Source: an uncultured Clostridia bacterium (GTDB lineage: Bacteria > Bacillota > Clostridia > Lachnospirales > Anaerotignaceae). Taken from it: 19,487 bases of DNA. Both the position numbers and the translations under genes were made by a program. Below the pieces are notes generated by a model. The model had not been told where the DNA came from and made no database searches. It saw nothing but the letters and a program-made list of their open reading frames with translations. Shown here one piece after another: positions 6,676 through 14,133 of the stretch. The stretch covers positions 1-19,487 of the forward strand of contig CABSIK010000024.1 in the NCBI GenBank assembly GCA_902477755.1, written 5' to 3'. Positions within the stretch are counted from its first letter, which is position 1; each line of letters starts with the position of its first letter.

Positions 6676-6726
6676 CACACTTTTTATAAAACTTAAAAAA
6701 TTTGAAAAGGTTTTTCTATGCTTTCA

Positions 6727-6756
6727 TGGTATAGTAATAGTAGGACAGCGTCCTAC
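6727..6756 (+). promoter_or_regulatory. Promoter and palindrome for the S-layer-type gene
   Basis: An extended -10 (TGGTATAGT, 6727-6735) has no good -35. It is followed at the predicted start by the perfect inverted repeat GTAGGAC-AGC-GTCCTAC (6740-6756). The repeat could be an operator or a 5' stem that protects the mRNA. The leader is about 115 bases. Confidence 0.5.
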
Positions 6757-6856
6757 AAACGTCGTTGAACAGAATACAACTCGTTTACAATTTGTGAGAA
6801 AAAATAAAACATCTGAGATATTTCATATTTTTAAGAAGGAATGGGAGGTTTTAGAT

Positions 6857-9199
6857 ATGAAACGTTTCATTACACTGGCAACTACCGCCGCCCTTGTATT
6901 AGGCAGTACAAACGCTGTGGCTTTCGGCTCTGCTTTTGCGGACATCAATACAGTTCCCTGGCCTGGCGCCGCCACATTTATTGACGAAGCAGCTTCCTTA
7001 GGGCTCATGAGCGGCTACACGGAAAACGGCAAAAAATACTGCAAGCCCCGCAACAACGTAACTTACTGCGAGGCTACACAGCTCATGTACTCCATCATGA
7101 AAACTTATTACAAACAGGATGTTACAACGGATACCATCACCAAATGGAAACCCATTATGGATGCGTACAAAATCCCCTCTTGGGCATATAATGCTGTGGC
7201 ATACGCTCTGGACAAAGGGATTCTGGTTACAAGCGACCTGACCAAATTTATGAGCGGCACTACACAGAAGAATGCCAACAGAGAAGATGTAGGCGTGATT
7301 TTCGGGAAAGCTCTGGGCAAAGTCTATACTGTAGATATGGATGCAAAACTTACCTTCAAGGATGCTGGCTCCATCTCCAAAGCTTCTGCTCCTTATCTGG
7401 ATCTGCTCTATGACAAAAACATCATGGTTGGCGATGATTATGACAACTTCAATCCAAAAGTAAACATCAACCGCTCTGAAATGGCAGTCCTTTCCGTAAA
7501 GACATATAAACTGCTCACTGGCAGCGGCAGCATCGTTACCGAACCGGAAACACCCTCCAGCGGCTCCGTAACTGGCACCATTGTCAATGTTTCCGTACTG
7601 GAAAACGGCGACCTGTTCTGCGGCGTGAAAACAAGCACTGGCGTTGGTCTGAACCTTTTCGGTGAAAAAGGCACAGCGAAAGCATATTATGACGGCAAGG
7701 AAATCGAATTTTCCGAAATCGGCAACGGTGACAGCGTTACTTTGAGCTACGACGGTGACGATATCAAATCCATCACTGTCACAAAATCTGTCAACGGCAT
7801 CGGCACCAAACAAACCTTTGAACTGGTAGACATGTCTTCCAACAAGATCACTGTCAAAGACGGCTCCAAAGAAAAAACATACACCATGACCGATGATGTG
7901 AAGGTATATCTGGATGACAAGTCCACCACTCCTTCCCGTATTTACAGCGCTCTGGACAACGGCGACGACTTTACCGTCACCATCTATCTCAACGCCGACA
8001 ACGAGGTAACAAAACTCTATGCTGTTACCCAGAACGACAATCCAAAATCCGGTCTGCTGACAGATCTGGATGAAGATGAACTGACTATCAAGTCTAACGG
8101 AAAATCCTACGATTACGAAATAGATAGTGATGTAGATGTGGTGGATGAACTGACAGACTGCTCCTTCAGCGATCTGGAAGACACTTATGATGATACAGAC
8201 TATTATGTAACACTGACCACAGACAGCAAAAATGTCGTTACCAAAATCACTGTCAACTATGCAGAAGATGAGGAAAACGGTATCCTGACGGATATGACTT
8301 CCCGTAAACTGACCATTGAAGCACAGGGTGACACCTATACCTATGATTATGATACAGATGTGGATGTTACCGTAGACGGCAAGAGCAAAGATATTGACTA
8401 CCTGAAGGATAACTATGAAGAAACCTCTTACCGTGTTTCCCTGACACTGAACAAATACGATGAAATCACTGACATCATTGCCATTGAGGAATCCATGGGC
8501 GAATCCAAAGGCATCATCAAAAAGATCAGCAGCGACGAAATCGAAATCGAAGACAAAGACGGCAAAACCTATACATATGAACTTCTGGAAGATACAGATG
8601 ACATCGACGTTACCCTCAACGGCAGCTCTTCCGATTTTGATGAACTGAAGGATCAGTATAAGAAATATGATTACGAAGCAGAGCTTTCCTTCAAAAACAA
8701 ACAGGTTTCCAAGATTGTCGCAGTCAATACAGAAGCCGATGAAGGGGAACTGCGCAAACTGAATGAAGATGAAATCACCATCCGTGTGGATGGCAGCAAC
8801 TTCACATACGATTTGGACGATGATGTGGAAGTCACACTGGAAGGTGATGATTATACCCTTTCCAAACTCATCGACGACTTCAGAGATTACGAAAACTTTG
8901 ATGTAAAACTGAAATTCAACAGTTCTAAGACCAAAGTAACGGAAATCGAAGCAGACTACGCTTCCGGCGAACGGGAAGTGGAAGGCGATTTGACTGATAT
9001 CGGCTCCGACTGGATCGAAGTGGATGATGAAGAATACGACCTTTCCAGCGATTTCGACAAAGAAGATGACATCAGAGGCGATGTAGACGATTACGACGAA
9101 CTGCGGGATCGTTTCGATGATGACGACGAAAGCTTTATCATCGAACTGACACTGGACAGCAGAGGTGAAGTCATCAGCATTTACGCAGATAGAGATTAA
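6857..9199 (+). CDS. Secreted S-layer-homology protein with acidic repeats
   Basis: The protein has 780 residues from the ATG at 6857, chosen over an upstream in-frame start at 6794 because GGGAGG (6843-6848) is well spaced and a signal peptide (MKRFITLATTAALVLGS..., cleaved around 22-28) follows directly. Residues about 26-225 hold three S-layer-homology domains, which normally bind pyruvylated cell-wall polymer. From about 238 to the end there are six or seven repeats of about 77 residues, with the pattern G-x-L-x-x-L-x-x-D-E-(I/L)-T-I ... Y-x-Y ... D-V-D-V ... L-x-D-x-Y ... V-x-L ... V-T-x-I. They are very rich in Asp and Glu, especially the last one. No enzyme motif is seen. A wall-bound structural or calcium-binding surface protein is likely. 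Confidence 0.9.
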   Translation: MKRFITLATTAALVLGSTNAVAFGSAFADINTVPWPGAATFIDEAASLGLMSGYTENGKKYCKPRNNVTYCEATQLMYSIMKTYYKQDVTTDTITKWKPIMDAYKIPSWAYNAVAYALDKGILVTSDLTKFMSGTTQKNANREDVGVIFGKALGKVYTVDMDAKLTFKDAGSISKASAPYLDLLYDKNIMVGDDYDNFNPKVNINRSEMAVLSVKTYKLLTGSGSIVTEPETPSSGSVTGTIVNVSVLENGDLFCGVKTSTGVGLNLFGEKGTAKAYYDGKEIEFSEIGNGDSVTLSYDGDDIKSITVTKSVNGIGTKQTFELVDMSSNKITVKDGSKEKTYTMTDDVKVYLDDKSTTPSRIYSALDNGDDFTVTIYLNADNEVTKLYAVTQNDNPKSGLLTDLDEDELTIKSNGKSYDYEIDSDVDVVDELTDCSFSDLEDTYDDTDYYVTLTTDSKNVVTKITVNYAEDEENGILTDMTSRKLTIEAQGDTYTYDYDTDVDVTVDGKSKDIDYLKDNYEETSYRVSLTLNKYDEITDIIAIEESMGESKGIIKKISSDEIEIEDKDGKTYTYELLEDTDDIDVTLNGSSSDFDELKDQYKKYDYEAELSFKNKQVSKIVAVNTEADEGELRKLNEDEITIRVDGSNFTYDLDDDVEVTLEGDDYTLSKLIDDFRDYENFDVKLKFNSSKTKVTEIEADYASGEREVEGDLTDIGSDWIEVDDEEYDLSSDFDKEDDIRGDVDDYDELRDRFDDDDESFIIELTLDSRGEVISIYADRD

Positions 9200-9242
9200 T
9201 CCGCCTTTCTTAAAATATGATTTGTAGACCTGCCCTTTTTCA

Positions 9243-9422
9243 GGCTGCTTCATAAGGCACATATAGCTGGAATCCTTGCGATACAAAGGATTCCAGCTAT
9301 TTTATTTTTATGGGTGCTTTTTATTCAAAAACAACGGCTTTCAGAAAATGAAGAAACGTCAAAGCAACTTCCCCTTAAGAAAACATCGATTTTCCCTTTC
9401 CTTGTTTTCTTATGAAGCTGCC
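9243..9422. repeat. Region between inverted GGCTGCTTCATAAG ends, with hairpin repeat copy 2
   Basis: GGCTGCTTCATAAG at 9243-9256 is the inverse (13 of 14) of CTTATGAAGCTGCC at 9409-9422. The segment 9363-9422 shares both ends with the insert at 4013-4152 (GCAA-TTCCCCTTAAGAAAACAT and TTGTTTTCTT-TGAAGC-GCC) but lacks its middle. The wider gap 9200-9622 holds this repeat, the terminator at 9263-9305 and the promoter at 9531-9559, and no credible gene. Confidence 0.6.
9263..9305 (+). terminator. Terminator of the S-layer-type gene
   Basis: Perfect 15-base arms (9263-9277 and 9286-9300, core AGCTGGAATCC) surround an 8-base loop and are followed by a T-rich run. A terminator with the same AGCTGGAATC core is at 19291-19327. 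Confidence 0.88.
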
Positions 9423-9530
9423 CTAAGGGATATTTTCTTTTTCGTCATTTCTATAAAAACAAATGTCTTTTTATTCAGCTTTACCAATGGCAAGCGCTTT
9501 TTTTCCAAAAAAATGAAAGAGTATTACCAA

Positions 9531-9559
9531 TTTACTTTAGTCTGATAACGTGATAAAAT
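9531..9559 (+). promoter_or_regulatory. Promoter of the amino-acid ABC operon
   Basis: TTTACT (9531-9536), 17 bases, then TAAAAT (9554-9559), with an extended TG at 9551-9552. The predicted start is near 9566, about 57 bases before the first ATG. Confidence 0.65.
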
Positions 9560-9622
9560 GATAAAGAATTCAGCGATGAAACATTTTAGGGAAAAATCAA
9601 TAGAAAAAGGAGAGATTGGAGT

Positions 9623-10462
9623 ATGAAAAAATATCTTGCTTTGTTTTTGACCATGGCAATGTCCGTTGGTGTGCTGGCTGGCTGCGGCGGCGGCAGTGAA
9701 GAACCTGCTGCAACTGACGGCGCGGAAACTGCGGAACGCACCACATTTACTGTAGGCTTTGACGCAGAATATCCCCCTTACGGCTTCAAGAACGACGCTG
9801 GCGAATACGTTGGCTTCGACCTGGATCTGGCTCAGGAAGTTTGTGACCGCAACGGCTGGGAACTGATCAAACAGCCCATTGACTGGAGCTCTAAAGACAT
9901 GGAACTGAACAGCGGCACTGTAGACTGTCTGTGGAACGGCTTCACTATGACAGGCAGAGAAAGCGAATATACTTTCTCCGAACCTTATGTTGACAACAGC
10001 ATCGTATTTGTTGTTCGTCAGGATTCCGACATCCAGACAAAAGAAGATCTGGCTGGCAAAACCGTTATCACACAGGCTGGTTCTTCTGCTCTGACAGCAC
10101 TGACCAATGAAGAAGACAACGAAGAAAATCTGGCTCTGACAGCAACCTTCGCTTCTCTGGAACAGACACCCGATTACAACAGCGCATTTATGAGTCTGGA
10201 AACAGGCGCCGTTGATGCCATTGCCGTTGACATCGGTGTTGCACAGTATCAGCTGACCAACCACAGCGACAAATTCCGTCAGCTGGAAGAACCTCTGTCC
10301 ACAGAACAGTATGCCATCGCCTTCAAGCTGGGCAATGAAGAACTGAGAGATCAGGTACAGGCTACACTGGATGAAATGGTGGAAGACGGCACATTTGATG
10401 CAATCGCAGCAAATTATGCAGATTACAATCTGGATCAGATGGTTTGCCTTGGCAAAGAATAA
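9623..10462 (+). CDS. Amino-acid ABC transporter substrate-binding lipoprotein
   Basis: The protein has 279 residues. It begins with a lipoprotein signal peptide whose lipobox VLAGC places the lipidated cysteine at residue 21, followed by a Gly/Ser/Glu linker. Residues about 40-275 form a family-3 solute-binding domain: FTVGFDAEYPPYGF near its start, the hinge region, and a C-terminal YAIAFKLGNEEL...LDEM. This family captures polar amino acids or cystine outside the membrane. It is the first gene of a four-gene operon with a matching permease, ATPase and a DapF-like epimerase. A hairpin at 10485-10508 after it may keep its mRNA more abundant than the rest. The substrate cannot be read from the sequence. 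Confidence 0.93.
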   Translation: MKKYLALFLTMAMSVGVLAGCGGGSEEPAATDGAETAERTTFTVGFDAEYPPYGFKNDAGEYVGFDLDLAQEVCDRNGWELIKQPIDWSSKDMELNSGTVDCLWNGFTMTGRESEYTFSEPYVDNSIVFVVRQDSDIQTKEDLAGKTVITQAGSSALTALTNEEDNEENLALTATFASLEQTPDYNSAFMSLETGAVDAIAVDIGVAQYQLTNHSDKFRQLEEPLSTEQYAIAFKLGNEELRDQVQATLDEMVEDGTFDAIAANYADYNLDQMVCLGKE

Positions 10463-10484
10463 TCAAATATGATACAATACAAGG

Positions 10485-10508
10485 GCGTGCGGACAATGGT
10501 TCGCACGC
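10485..10508 (+). terminator. Intergenic hairpin after the binding-protein gene
   Basis: GCGTGCG (10485-10491) pairs with CGCACGC (10502-10508), and further AC with GT pairing narrows the loop. Only a weak T-rich run follows, so it probably acts as a partial terminator or an mRNA-stabilising stem rather than a full stop. Confidence 0.55.
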
Positions 10509-10642
10509 TTCTTCCCTGTTTATGACACTGCCTTTCCTTTGGAATCTTTTGTCCGTACAGGGAGGCTGACATAAAGAAATGGGACGCCTGTTTCCTTATG
10601 TGAGCGTAAAACGCCAAAACAAAGAAAGGACGAAACAATTTT

Positions 10643-11425
10643 ATGGATGCACAAACCCTTATGAACATCACACAACAACTGGCTGTGGGACTTCTGGATT
10701 CCTGCAAAATCTTTTTCCTGACACTGTTATTTTCCATGCCTCTGGGGCTTTTGGTCACCTTCGGACGCATGTCTAAATGGGCGCCTCTGAAGTTTCTGGC
10801 TTCCAAAAATTTGGTGGAAAAACTGAAACTGGCACAATCCGCAGAAGGCAAGGCAGCAAACCTGCCTCTGGGCACACGGTTTGCAGGGGGCTTTTTCTTC
10901 TTCAAGCCCATCCAGTGGATCATCAAAGTATTCATCGCCATCCTGCGCGGCACTCCCCTGATGTTGCAGCTGTTCGCCGTATACTACGGCCCTTACTATC
11001 TGTTCGGCATTCCCATCACCAATGAATACCGTTTCACCGCGGTCATCATTGCCTTCTCCATCAACTATGCCGCTTACTTTGCGGAAATCTACCGCTCTGG
11101 CATTGAGTCCATTCCTGTGGGACAATATGAAGCAGCCACTGTTCTGGGTTACAACAAAGTCCAGACCTTCCTGCGGATCATCTTCCCCCAGATGTGCAAA
11201 CGGATCATGCCCCCTGTGACAAACGAAACCATTACACTGGTCAAAGATACATCCTTTGCCTTCGTTATTTCCTATCCGGAAATGTTCACCATCGCAAAGC
11301 AGATCTCTGCGGCAAAAACCACCATCATGCCTCTGATCATCGCTGGTGTGTTCTACTTCATCTTTAACGGCGTCGTTGCCTTTGTGATGGATAAGATCGA
11401 AAAGAAAATGAATTATTATCGTTAA
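10643..11425 (+). CDS. Amino-acid ABC transporter permease
   Basis: The protein has 260 residues and is a HisM/GlnP-type inner-membrane subunit. The conserved RGTPLMLQL is at about 102-110. The EAA loop that docks the ATPase is at about 149-185 (IYRSGIESIPVGQYEAATVLGYNK). About five membrane segments are visible. Residues about 45-88, between the first segment and the RGTP motif, form a charged insert longer than usual for the family. The start follows AAAGGA at 10625-10630, 12 bases away; a Met six codons later is an alternative. The stop overlaps the ribosome binding site of the ATPase gene. Confidence 0.93.
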   Translation: MDAQTLMNITQQLAVGLLDSCKIFFLTLLFSMPLGLLVTFGRMSKWAPLKFLASKNLVEKLKLAQSAEGKAANLPLGTRFAGGFFFFKPIQWIIKVFIAILRGTPLMLQLFAVYYGPYYLFGIPITNEYRFTAVIIAFSINYAAYFAEIYRSGIESIPVGQYEAATVLGYNKVQTFLRIIFPQMCKRIMPPVTNETITLVKDTSFAFVISYPEMFTIAKQISAAKTTIMPLIIAGVFYFIFNGVVAFVMDKIEKKMNYYR

Positions 11426-11435
11426 GGAGGCAGCC

Positions 11436-12197
11436 ATGAAAATACTGGAAATCAATCATTGCAATAAAAAATTCGGGGACAACGAAGTCCTCAAGGACAT
11501 CTCCCTTTCTGTAGAAGAAGGTCAGGTGGTAAGCATCATCGGGCCTTCCGGCTCCGGCAAATCCACACTGCTGCGCTGTGCCACCCTGCTGGAAACCATG
11601 GACGGCGGCGACCTGATCTACTTGGGAGACTACACAGCAAAAGCTGACGAAACAGGCAAAGCCGTTTACGGCACCAAAGCCGATCTGCAAAAGGCAAGAC
11701 AACACTTCGGTCTGGTATTCCAGAACTTCAACCTGTTTCCTCATTACTCCGTACTGAAAAATATCACAGAACCCCCTATCCTCATTGGCAAACGCCCCAA
11801 AGACGAGGTTTATGCCGAAGCAAGAGAACTGCTGCGGAAAATGGGTCTGGCAGATAAAGAAGATGCTTATCCTTACCAGCTTTCCGGCGGTCAGCAGCAG
11901 CGTGTATCCATTGCCCGTGCGTTGGCAATGAAACCGAAAATTCTGTTCTTCGACGAACCCACTTCCGCCCTTGACCCAGAGCTGACAGGGGAAATTTTGC
12001 AGGTCATCAAAGAACTGGCAGCGGAACACATGACCATGGTCATCGTTACCCATGAAATGAGTTTTGCCCGTGACGTGTCCGACCACATCATTTTCATGGA
12101 CGGCGGCGTCATCGTGGAAGAAGGGGAACCCAAAGAACTCATCAACAACCCCAAACAGGAACGTACCAAAGCATTCCTGAGCCGCTTCCAAGCATAA
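11436..12197 (+). CDS. Amino-acid ABC transporter ATP-binding protein
   Basis: The protein has 253 residues and is a GlnQ/HisP-type ATPase. It has Walker A GPSGSGKST (36-44), a Q-loop in VFQNFNLFPH (94-103), the signature LSGGQQQR (149-156), Walker B ILFFDEP (169-175), a D-loop SALD and the switch histidine in VTHEM (206). It drives uptake with the permease and binding protein upstream. Translation begins from AAGGAGG immediately after the permease stop. The epimerase gene follows after 10 bases. Confidence 0.95.
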   Translation: MKILEINHCNKKFGDNEVLKDISLSVEEGQVVSIIGPSGSGKSTLLRCATLLETMDGGDLIYLGDYTAKADETGKAVYGTKADLQKARQHFGLVFQNFNLFPHYSVLKNITEPPILIGKRPKDEVYAEARELLRKMGLADKEDAYPYQLSGGQQQRVSIARALAMKPKILFFDEPTSALDPELTGEILQVIKELAAEHMTMVIVTHEMSFARDVSDHIIFMDGGVIVEEGEPKELINNPKQERTKAFLSRFQA

Positions 12198-12207
12198 GGA
12201 GGCTGTT

Positions 12208-13035
12208 ATGGAACTCCAATTTGTGAAAGTAAGTCCAAATGAAAATATGACACTGCTCATCAAAAGCCCTGTGCCCAGAAATCAGCATCTGGCAGTGGCA
12301 AAGGCTCTCATTTCCTACGGCAGTGTTTATGCAGAACAGGCAGGATACATGGAGGAGCCGGAAAACAAAGGCGCCTGTGCCCGTCTGCAAATGATGGCAG
12401 GAGAATTCTGCGGCAATGCCACCCTTTCTCTGGGGGCATATCTGTTCTCCAAAGAGCATCCTGAAACAGGCGCGGAAAAAAACTTCCTCTTGGAAGTATC
12501 CGGCGCAGACAGACTCATTGACTGCCACATGAAAAAAGAAGCTGACGGCTATCTGGGGCAGCTTTCCATGCCCCTTCCTACAAAGATTGTCACAGAAACC
12601 TATGTGCTGGACGGCGTTTCTTATGAACTGGAAACGGTCTATCTGCCGGGCATCACCCACATCATCGTTCCCAAGGCGCTTTGGGGCGAAAAGGCACGGG
12701 AAAAGGCGGAACAAGCGGCAGCAGCATGGGAAAACCAGATTTCTGAAGAAGCCTTTGGCATCCTGCTCTTTGACGAAAGGGAAATGATGCTGGAACCTCT
12801 GGTATGCGTGAAAAACGCTTCTCTTGTATGGGAAAGAGGCTGCGGCAGCGGCACAACAGCCCTTGGTGCGGCTTTGGCAACCAAAAAACAAGATTCTCTT
12901 TCTCTGGGGCTGAAACAGCCCGGCGGCGTTATGTGCATCGACGCTGACTGGAAAGATGGATGCCTGCAATCTCTGACTTTGACTGTCCATGTAAAGATTG
13001 TGGCAACAGGCACAGCTTTTCTGGAATCTTTCTGA
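12208..13035 (+). CDS. DapF-like amino-acid epimerase/racemase
   Basis: The protein has 275 residues and the diaminopimelate-epimerase fold. Both catalytic cysteines of the PLP-independent two-base mechanism are present: Cys68 in GEFCGNAT and Cys212 in ERGCGSGTTA. Typical DapF substrate-binding motifs differ. For example, the family's NADGS-type region is not seen, so it is probably not the cell-wall DapF. Relatives include histidine racemases of the CntK type, and PhzF is more distant. It is the last gene of an amino-acid import operon (AAGGAGG at 12196-12202), which suggests that it racemises the imported amino acid. It is followed by a bidirectional terminator. The substrate is unknown. 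Confidence 0.8.
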   Translation: MELQFVKVSPNENMTLLIKSPVPRNQHLAVAKALISYGSVYAEQAGYMEEPENKGACARLQMMAGEFCGNATLSLGAYLFSKEHPETGAEKNFLLEVSGADRLIDCHMKKEADGYLGQLSMPLPTKIVTETYVLDGVSYELETVYLPGITHIIVPKALWGEKAREKAEQAAAAWENQISEEAFGILLFDEREMMLEPLVCVKNASLVWERGCGSGTTALGAALATKKQDSLSLGLKQPGGVMCIDADWKDGCLQSLTLTVHVKIVATGTAFLESF

Positions 13036-13055
13036 AAAAAACATAAAGAAATAAG

Positions 13056-13097
13056 AAAAACCGGAAATCCATGACAAATATGGATTTCCGGTTTTTT
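13056..13097. terminator. Bidirectional terminator between convergent genes
   Basis: CCGGAAATCCAT (13061-13072) and ATGGATTTCCGG (13080-13091) are perfect 12-base arms with a 7-base loop. An A run lies on the left and a T run on the right, so it can stop the importer operon rightward and the collagen-like gene leftward. Confidence 0.92.
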
Positions 13098-13138
13098 AGG
13101 TGTTGGGAAAAATCATAAAATCTTCCCTTGATTAGGGA

Positions 13139-13966
13139 TTAGGGCCCTGCTGCACCAGTAGCACCTGTAGGCCCTGTTTCACCGGTGGCGCCTGTTGCAC
13201 CCGTAGGGCCTGTGGGGCCAGTTTCACCCGTTGCGCCTGTTGCTCCGCTTTCGCCGGTAGCTCCTGTTGCTCCGCTTGCACCAGTAGGGCCTGTGGCTCC
13301 TGTAGGACCACTTTCACCTGTAGGGCCTGTGGCTCCTGTTGCGCCGCTTTCGCCTGTTGCGCCTGTAGCGCCCGTTTCACCGGTGGCTCCTGTTGCGCCT
13401 GTCGGCCCTGTGATACTCAGACCAGTTACGCCGGTAGGGCCGGTAGGGCCTGTGATACCAATGCCTGTTGCACCTGTAGCCCCAGTTGCACCCGTTGCAC
13501 CTGTTGCACCTGTAGCCCCAGTTGCACCCGTTGCACCTGTAGGGCCTGTAATACCGCCGCCTGCTCCTGTTGCGCCTGTGGGGCCGGTTGCTCCCGTAGG
13601 ACCTGTTGCGCCAGTAATGCCTGCCGCACCTGTCATGCCGGTGGCACCTGTTACGCCCGGGGCACCTGTAGGACCCGTAGGTCCAGTCACGCCAGTGATG
13701 ACCACCACATAACATCCGGGCCAACATTCCGGTAAACAACCAGGATTGCAGGGATTACAGGAATTACAGTCAGGATGCCACGGACTACAGTCAGGACGAC
13801 AGCGGTTTTGTTTCTGGCTGCCGCAGGAATGACCGGTATATCCATGCTGTCCGCTTGTGTAACAGCCGTTGTTCCCTGTATTCCTGGGCATAGGCTCACA
13901 GCCGAATCCGCCGTACCAGCCGCTGCCGTGGCGCCCGTTTCCATCGGGATTTCGATACATACGCAT
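13139..13966 (-). CDS. Collagen-like spore-surface protein
   Basis: The protein has 275 residues. Residues 1-90 are Gly- and Cys-rich (11 cysteines between 23 and 85). From about 92 to the end there are about 60 Gly-X-Y triplets, mostly GAT, GPT and GET with Thr in the third place, as in BclA-type exosporium proteins whose Thr residues carry sugars. Unlike BclA there is no C-terminal globular trimerisation domain: the triplets run to the stop, and only a terminator lies beyond. The N-terminal cysteines may cross-link chains instead. The start could also be the ATG at 13960, which is better spaced from GAGGGG. A sigma-K-like promoter at 14001-14027 suggests expression in the mother cell. A 36-base unit is duplicated at 13464-13535. 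Confidence 0.9.
   Translation of the reverse strand: MRMYRNPDGNGRHGSGWYGGFGCEPMPRNTGNNGCYTSGQHGYTGHSCGSQKQNRCRPDCSPWHPDCNSCNPCNPGCLPECWPGCYVVVITGVTGPTGPTGAPGVTGATGMTGAAGITGATGPTGATGPTGATGAGGGITGPTGATGATGATGATGATGATGATGATGIGITGPTGPTGVTGLSITGPTGATGATGETGATGATGESGATGATGPTGESGPTGATGPTGASGATGATGESGATGATGETGPTGPTGATGATGETGPTGATGAAGP
13464..13535. repeat. Perfect 36-base tandem duplication in the collagen-like gene
   Basis: Positions 13464-13499 and 13500-13535 are identical over 36 bases. Each copy encodes four Gly-Ala-Thr triplets on the minus strand, so gain or loss of copies keeps the frame. Such perfect copies point to recent slippage or recombination. Confidence 0.85.
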
Positions 13967-14000
13967 TCCCCTCTTTTCCTTTTCGATTCTGTGTTCATTT

Positions 14001-14027
14001 TATATTATGTACGCCGCCTAAAATTGT
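14001..14027 (-). promoter_or_regulatory. Sigma-K-like promoter of the collagen-like gene
   Basis: On the minus strand CATAATATA (14009-14001) fits the sigma-K -10 pattern CATANNNTA. An AC (14027-14026) sits 16 bases upstream, as in the sigma-K -35. The start would fall near 13994, about 30 bases before the ATG. Short motifs like this can arise by chance; the match to the gene's likely spore-coat role supports it. Confidence 0.55.
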
Positions 14028-14055
14028 GCCCTTTTTCTCCTGATGCAAAACCTGC

Positions 14056-14089
14056 GAAAAAACAGCCGGAACCTTTGGATTCCGACTGT
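14056..14089 (-). terminator. Terminator of the marR-ftsH operon
   Basis: On the minus strand ACAGTCGGAATCC (14089-14077) pairs with GGTTCCGGCTGT (14073-14062), with one bulge and a wobble, followed by a run of Ts. Confidence 0.82.
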
Positions 14090-14133
14090 CTTATGTTTAT
14101 CTGGATGAAGGGAAAAACTTCCTGCATCCTTTT

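Noticed and set aside
6673..6691. TTGACA followed by TATAAA after the M20 gene as a promoter
   Set aside because: The gap is only about 7 bases, far too short for sigma-A. The extended -10 at 6727-6735 is a better candidate.
6998..9286. Leftward 762-residue open frame opposite the S-layer-type gene
   Set aside because: It is an antisense shadow of a biased, Asp/Glu-rich gene. The rightward frame has a signal peptide, S-layer domains, repeats and a ribosome binding site.
12142..13077. Leftward 311-residue frame opposite the DapF-like gene
   Set aside because: The rightward frame has the catalytic cysteine motifs and an ideal ribosome binding site within an operon.
13139..13690. Non-coding satellite or CRISPR-like repeat
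   Set aside because: The periodicity is 9 bases and is fully explained by Gly-X-Y codons.
13185..13712. Rightward Pro/Val/Ala-rich 175-residue frame
   Set aside because: It is the mirror of the Gly-X-Thr triplets of the collagen-like gene.
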